Source: Lachnospiraceae bacterium (GTDB lineage: Bacteria; Bacillota; Clostridia; Lachnospirales; Lachnospiraceae). From it: 36,074 bases of DNA. Positions within the stretch are counted from its first letter, which is position 1. Every line of letters begins with the position of its first letter. Where the stretch lies: assembly GCA_022799355.1 (NCBI GenBank), contig JAAWOG010000036.1, positions 1 to 36,074 of the forward strand. Direction: 5' to 3'. The notes below the pieces were generated by a model. It was not told the origin of the DNA and made no database searches. It saw only the letters and a program-made list of their open reading frames with translations. A program made the translations under genes and the position numbers. This document shows positions 32,305-36,074 of this stretch, in pieces.

Positions 32305-32768
32305 GTGATAGTACCTCCTCTTTCTGGAATCTCCCGCATATTTAATTTAAACTGCCCTGTATATTTTTCAAATAAGCTCATAAAATCCTCCTGTTCTTTC
32401 TCCGTCAAAACACCCAGAGCTCCCTTTTCCGCCTCAATAATATAATCCACCGTCTCCCCGCAGAGTTTTCTTCCCTCCGCCGTCAGCACGATCTCTTTTT
32501 TGCGCCGGTTGCCGCCTGTAGTGAGCGCAATATACCCTTCCGCCTCCAGTTTTTTCAGCGCCGAGTTGATTGACTGCTTCGGCTGATGAAAACTGCTGCA
32601 GATTCCGCTCTGCATCGGCTCCCCGTACTCTGCCCGCAGATAATATAAAATCCATACCGCGCACTCCGACAGCCCGAACTTTTTCGCAATACCACGATAG
32701 AGCTGATCATTTTCCTTTGTAATATCGTTATATTGCTTTAATCTTGCATCCAGCGTCCCGGGTTCCAT
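32301..32768 (-). CDS. MarR-family transcriptional regulator
   Basis: 155 residues with a winged helix: L-S-E-C-A-V-W-I-L-Y-Y-L-R, then Q-P-K-Q-S-I-N-S-A-L-K-K-L-E-A-E-G-Y-I (recognition helix) and G-N-R-R-K-K-E-I-V-L-T-A-E-G-R (wing). MarR proteins act as dimers on palindromes and let go when a ligand binds. ATG 32768 has AAAGGA upstream. The gene is the first of the operon with the MATE pump. Its promoter overlaps an 11-bp inverted repeat at 32852-32884, the likely self-operator. Confidence 0.93.
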   Translation of the reverse strand: MEPGTLDARLKQYNDITKENDQLYRGIAKKFGLSECAVWILYYLRAEYGEPMQSGICSSFHQPKQSINSALKKLEAEGYIALTTGGNRRKKEIVLTAEGRKLCGETVDYIIEAEKGALGVLTEKEQEDFMSLFEKYTGQFKLNMREIPERGGTIT

Positions 32769-32807
32769 CTGTTTTCCTTTTGCTCCTTCTGCTCAGCCGA
32801 CAATTTC

Positions 32808-32823
32808 ACGGCAGATCTGCCGT
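32808..32823. repeat. Perfect 16-bp palindrome in the marR leader
   Basis: ACGGCAGATCTGCCGT is fully self-complementary and lies 40 bases before the marR start, downstream of the promoter. It may be a second regulator site or a small leader hairpin. Confidence 0.6.
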
Positions 32824-32851
32824 CTGATTACCTGCCGGAAACAAAACGTCC

Positions 32852-32897
32852 GTAATCAGACTTTCTATATCATAGTCCGATTACGGATAATTGTCAA
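32852..32897 (-). promoter_or_regulatory. marR-MATE promoter with overlapping operator
   Basis: On the minus strand TTGACA (32897-32892) and TATGAT (32874-32869) are 17 bases apart. The inverted repeat GTAATCAGACT (32852-32862) / AGTCCGATTAC (32874-32884), matching 10 of 11, brackets the -10 box, so a bound MarR dimer would cover it. Confidence 0.82.
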
Positions 32898-32911
32898 GAG
32901 AAAATAACGCC

Positions 32912-32935
32912 CGCTGCATAAACAGCGCCGTATTA
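32912..32935 (-). terminator. Likely terminator of the NACHT gene
   Basis: On the minus strand the stem ACG-CGCTG / CAGCG-CGT (with a small internal loop) closes a TTTATG loop and is followed by TATTTTCT. It overlaps the end of the NACHT gene and lies just before the marR promoter. Confidence 0.55.
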
Positions 32936-35473
32936 TTTATCTAAGATCCGCTTATCCCGTCCGGGAGCCAAACAATATTCCTGATAACTTATTATTTCAT
33001 CCGTTTCAGCCAGATATACATTACTGCCGGATAAATCATATTTTTTGCTCAGCAAATCAACCTGGCTTTCATCAAAGACAGTGCCTTCTAAGCCCGCCCC
33101 ATCCAAATTTGTCTCAAACAACTTTACACCTCTTAAATCCGCTCTATTTAAATCCGCTCCTTTAAAATATGTACCCCTTAAATTTGCTCCGCTTAAATCT
33201 GCTTTACTTAAATCCGCCTGAGCCAAATTTGCGCCGTTCAAATATGCCTCCCTTAAATTTGCGTTGCTTAAATTCGCGCCGCTTAACTTTGTTCCGAATA
33301 AATGCGCTCCGTTTAACTTCGCTCCATTTAAATCCGCCCCTTCTAAATCCGCTCCGTTCAAATGTGCTCCATTTAAATCCGCTTCACCTAAATATACCCT
33401 TGATAAGTCTACATTCCCTAATACTATCCCAGCCAGGTTTAATTTCTGCTCATTATGTCGTAAATAAACAGAAATCCTCTCATTTAACTTCCCCAAAACA
33501 GGATTCCACAATTGCACTATCTTCAGCATGTTGGAAAATATATTCATTTCCCGCTCAATAGCACACCTGTAACACATTTCCGTATGAAAAATCATCCCAT
33601 CCTGCAACATTATCTGAAAAACCTCTTTTGTAATACCAGATAAATTATCCTGTCTCATACAATCAAATTTGATTTTCACAAATTTCAGTATTTGATCGGA
33701 TAAAACTCCATCCGCTAATAATTCCCCTAATTTTCCTGCAAGCCTTTCCTTGGATGACAATTCATTTATTGATTCAAAAAAATATAGCGCAACAAAATAC
33801 TCATATATGGACCGATGTACAAAATTAACTTCATCTGCCATCTTCCCTTCGCAATGCCTTATCTTGAAATAGCCTCCGATTAACGTATCACTTTGTATAT
33901 CCTTATTTTTGTCCGCCGCTTCTCCCATCACGGCTTCACATATCTCTTTAAAATTTTTTTGATAAATAAAGGCTTTCTGGTGATTATGCTCAAAGATCCA
34001 AAAAGCAATCTTCTGGGAGGCCTGATGTATATATTTTTTGATTTCAGGTTCGTTGATTCTGTGCTCCGTATCATAACATCTATCGTATATACCTCCCTTT
34101 TCCAGCGAAAAAATCTGATCATATACGTCTACAATGGAACTGCTTTTTTCTATCGTAATATCTAATGCCAGTATCATGTATAAAATAAGAGGTATTCCGA
34201 ATATTTCTTTACTTTGCAGTATATTTTTAATTTTATCTTCCGATATTTCCTTTCCGCACTTTTTCCAATAGGTTTTACAGAAGCTTTCTATTTGCGTCTC
34301 ATCCCACGCCTGTAATGTAATATAATCACATTCTATATTTTGTAAGTTATATATATAATTTTCCCTGCAGGTAATAATCAATGAAAATATTTTTAATTTA
34401 TTCTTTCTTTTTAATTCCTGGTACAGCTTATTTAAAATTCTTTCCCTCTCACTCCCCACATAGCTTTCGTCGAACCCGTCGAGAATCAGAGTTTTGTTTT
34501 CTAATTCATCATACCCCATCCCTGTTATTTTGAATATATCATTTAATATATCCTTGCTCCGCCAATCAATACCATCTAAATCCGCTGCAAATTGGTACAC
34601 CAAAACGTCATCCTTCTTTTTCATTAAATTAGCCAAAATCCACGTGATCAGTGTACTTTTTCCGATTCCCGGCTGGCCCAAGATCAAAAGCATTTTCCTG
34701 CTGTCATACTCTGTCAAATACTTCTTTAATAAATTTTTCAAACTATCCGATGACCGTGAATTTTGTTTCCATATGTAATGGGGCAGACAATTCTCTTTAT
34801 ATATCTCCCCTAGTTTTATTTCCGTACCCTTATATTCATCCTCTTCGTTAAAGTTATTTAAAAATACATTTTCCTCCCATTTCTGTGCATACTCATCGGC
34901 TCTATTTATTACAAACTCCTTTTCCGCCTCCGTTTCCTGTTCTTTCATACCGATTATCTCTGTCAGTAATTCATCCAGTTTTCTATTTATCTCCATTTCA
35001 TGTTGACGGCTCCTCTCAAAGCCTTTCCGCATACATTGATCTGTCTGCTTTTGTTGATCAAGCAATTGGTCCCCTTGATAAATAATACACCCTACGGCCA
35101 AATCTCTGTTTTCTTCCCTGCATATTTCAAGGCATAGTTCCCCTAAAAATTCTTCACATATACTGCCTGTAACCTGGGGCACAACTACTTTTAATCCTGC
35201 CCGCACAGCTTCCTTATAATCGTCCATACCGCTCTTAAATCGTTTTAAAATAAGTTCCGCCGCATCATATACCTTTTCTTCTTTTTTATAATTATTGTAC
35301 GAAAAACCATTTAAAACATTTATTATCACCTGATAAATTCTTGTCTCCATGGTTTGTTCCTTAAATTTTCTATTTTCATCCGCATCCCTGATTTTACTTT
35401 TCAATATATCACTGCAATCATTTATAACTTTTGATACAAAACTACTGATAATCAGCTCTTTCGTTATAATCAC
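32933..35473 (-). CDS. NACHT NTPase with C-terminal pentapeptide repeats (NLR-like)
   Basis: An 846-residue STAND NTPase. Residues 1-240 are a mostly helical N-terminal region of unknown type. The NACHT core has Walker A L-G-Q-P-G-I-G-K-S-T (about 262), Walker B L-I-L-D-G-F-D-E-S (about 328), sensor I-I-T-C-R-E-N and the later F-V-H-R-S-I-Y-E-Y-F motif typical of NACHT proteins. Residues about 680-800 are pentapeptide repeats (A-D-L-N-G, A-N-L-S-N units), which form a right-handed beta-helix used here as a possible sensor. Bacterial NACHT genes of this layout act in anti-phage defence in several cases, so a defence role is inferred. GTG 35473 is favoured, 7 bases after AGGGGA; an ATG at 35491 has no ribosome site. 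The gene is much richer in A/T than its neighbours and lies next to IS remnants, both signs of transfer. Confidence 0.9.
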   Translation of the reverse strand: MIITKELIISSFVSKVINDCSDILKSKIRDADENRKFKEQTMETRIYQVIINVLNGFSYNNYKKEEKVYDAAELILKRFKSGMDDYKEAVRAGLKVVVPQVTGSICEEFLGELCLEICREENRDLAVGCIIYQGDQLLDQQKQTDQCMRKGFERSRQHEMEINRKLDELLTEIIGMKEQETEAEKEFVINRADEYAQKWEENVFLNNFNEEDEYKGTEIKLGEIYKENCLPHYIWKQNSRSSDSLKNLLKKYLTEYDSRKMLLILGQPGIGKSTLITWILANLMKKKDDVLVYQFAADLDGIDWRSKDILNDIFKITGMGYDELENKTLILDGFDESYVGSERERILNKLYQELKRKNKLKIFSLIITCRENYIYNLQNIECDYITLQAWDETQIESFCKTYWKKCGKEISEDKIKNILQSKEIFGIPLILYMILALDITIEKSSSIVDVYDQIFSLEKGGIYDRCYDTEHRINEPEIKKYIHQASQKIAFWIFEHNHQKAFIYQKNFKEICEAVMGEAADKNKDIQSDTLIGGYFKIRHCEGKMADEVNFVHRSIYEYFVALYFFESINELSSKERLAGKLGELLADGVLSDQILKFVKIKFDCMRQDNLSGITKEVFQIMLQDGMIFHTEMCYRCAIEREMNIFSNMLKIVQLWNPVLGKLNERISVYLRHNEQKLNLAGIVLGNVDLSRVYLGEADLNGAHLNGADLEGADLNGAKLNGAHLFGTKLSGANLSNANLREAYLNGANLAQADLSKADLSGANLRGTYFKGADLNRADLRGVKLFETNLDGAGLEGTVFDESQVDLLSKKYDLSGSNVYLAETDEIISYQEYCLAPGRDKRILDK
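33080..33430 (-). repeat. Pentapeptide-repeat coding array
   Basis: About 23 tandem 15-bp units, visible on the plus strand as repeated AAATCCGCTCC/AAATTTGCGCC-type words, encode the A-(D/N)-L-x-x repeats of the NACHT protein. There is little deviation in unit length, so the beta-helix should be regular. Confidence 0.85.
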
Positions 35474-35512
35474 AAGTACATCCCCTCTCATCTGATGAAT
35501 ATTTTTTGTCTA

Positions 35513-35541
35513 ATTATATAATCTCTTTTATGATTTTCCAA
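35513..35541 (-). promoter_or_regulatory. Promoter of the NACHT gene
   Basis: On the minus strand TTGGAA (35541-35536) and TATAAT (35518-35513) are 17 bases apart. The leader to GTG 35473 is about 35 bases. Confidence 0.6.
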
Positions 35542-35552
35542 TGATTGGTAGA

Positions 35553-35582
35553 AAAAAAGGAGCCGTAAATTTTCGGTTCCTG
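35553..35582 (-). terminator. Hairpin with T run upstream of the NACHT promoter
   Basis: On the minus strand GGAACCG / CGGCTCC (one mismatch) around an 8-base loop is followed by TTTTTTTCT. It would end transcription coming from the right, where only IS remnants are now present. Confidence 0.5.
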
Positions 35583-35779
35583 TCTTCAGAATTTAAACAA
35601 AAAGGGAAACCCACAAGACGGAAAAGATTTGGATCGCCGAAATGAAAGGGAAACATTATCGAATACAGATATTTGATAAGATCAGAAGAGTGTGGTTTTG
35701 GGAATGTGCTGTTCATTGTTCATCAGTATGGGCAGCGTTTCCAGACCGGAAGAAAGTCCAAAATCCATCTTCAAAGTCT

Positions 35780-35900
35780 TAATTTTTCGGTACTGCATTG
35801 TGCACCTGATCCGCAATTCTGCAGAATACATACCGTTCAAAGATTACCCCCAGCTAAAAAAGATATACGCGCAGTCAGACCGAAAGCGGCGTAAGCAATT
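35780..35900 (+). pseudogene. Fragment of an IS256-family (mutator-type) transposase
   Basis: One plus-strand frame gives Y-C-I-V-H-L-I-R-N-S-A-E-Y-I-P-F-K-D-Y, the block around the C-I-V-H-x-I-R-N-S signature that is highly typical of IS256-type transposases. It is followed by K-K-I-Y-A-Q-S-D. Roughly 40 of about 400 residues survive, without a start or the rest of the catalytic domain. The flanking bases 35600-35780 show no other recognisable transposase block. Confidence 0.7.
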
Positions 35901-35978
35901 TTTGAAAAGTTCCGGCAAGCATGGAGCAGGTAGCCAGGAGCCCTGAGAACCTGCAATAACATCTTCTTTCTTTTCAAA

Positions 35979-36074
35979 GGGTAGTGTAAAAAAGTTTGTG
36001 TCTATGGAAAAAAATACCTCTTTTTTGGTAAGAATCAAGATATGACAATTCTTATCGAAAAGGAGGATTTTTAT
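35979..36074 (+). mobile_element. Left end of an IS256-like insertion sequence, continuing past the window
   Basis: GGGTAGTGTAAAAAAGTTTG (35979-35998) resembles the terminal inverted repeats of IS256-family elements, which often read G-(x)-GTGTAAAAA-TTTGTG. About 75 bases later AAAAGGAGGATTTTTAT reaches the window edge, a strong ribosome site placed so that a transposase start would fall just outside. The right end and the target duplication cannot be seen. Confidence 0.6.

Noticed and set aside
33080-33430. Short regularly spaced repeats that resemble a CRISPR array or minisatellite
   Set aside because: The 15-bp period is continuous without spacers, and the frame encodes pentapeptide repeats of the NACHT protein.
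35528-35716. Minus-strand open frame of 62 codons upstream of the NACHT gene
   Set aside because: It crosses a terminator-like hairpin and the NACHT promoter, and lacks a ribosome site and family features.

Overview
The window looks like the chromosome of a Gram-positive, low-to-mid GC anaerobe of the Lachnospiraceae/Clostridia type. The reasons are a PolC-type replicase, an MEP-pathway ispG, strong AGGAGG ribosome sites, an FMN riboswitch with an ECF riboflavin transporter, a vanG-type cluster like the one known from Clostridioides, and families typical of gut Lachnospiraceae (DUF1848, AAA-ATPase-like/DUF1703, Cys-rich small domain). The genus cannot be fixed from the sequence alone. Almost every gene lies on the minus strand. 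Layout: (1) 1-1400 is an AT-rich run of small tightly packed genes (Cys-rich proteins, HU-like, a phage-like protein, a cold-shock-domain protein), probably the end of a prophage or integrative element, followed by about 400 non-coding bases and a tRNA-Glu(CTC). (2) 2001-9568 holds polC and ispG, then a Ser/Thr kinase and PP2C phosphatase pair. (3) 9731-10666 is a DUF1848 protein. (4) 10765-16803 is a complete vanG-type glycopeptide-resistance cluster, transcribed vanR-vanS-vanG-vanXY-vanT. (5) 17000-18737 is a KDPG aldolase/KDG kinase pair with a clear promoter and two tandem palindromic operators. (6) 18888-23633 is a two-gene unit of a CPBP membrane protease and a very unusual 1234-residue protein. 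That protein joins an RNase H1-type N-terminal domain, a ClpA/B-like AAA+ module, a receiver-like domain and an FtsH-like AAA+/M41 peptidase. (7) 23634-25997 carries extragenic palindromic repeats, then plus-strand genes: FMN riboswitch, ribU-like transporter and an IclR-family regulator. (8) 26217-30918 is a decaying zone: a frameshifted RecG-like/HATPase_c_4 gene, an AAA-ATPase-like gene with an internal deletion, a frameshifted Rhs/YD-like fragment and a broken HTH gene, mixed with intact small genes and a HAD phosphatase. (9) 30922-32768 is a MarR-MATE efflux operon with a self-operator. (10) 32933-35473 is an AT-rich NACHT NTPase with pentapeptide repeats, an NLR-like candidate defence gene, next to IS256-type remnants and the left end of another IS256-like element at the window edge. 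How they work together: the van cluster should sense a cell-wall signal (VanRS), make D-Ser (VanT), build D-Ala-D-Ser (VanG) and remove D-Ala-ended precursors (VanXY). The kdg pair forms the lower Entner-Doudoroff/hexuronate branch. The CPBP-AAA+/M41 unit is the best candidate for an undescribed system. The NACHT gene is the best candidate for an immune gene.
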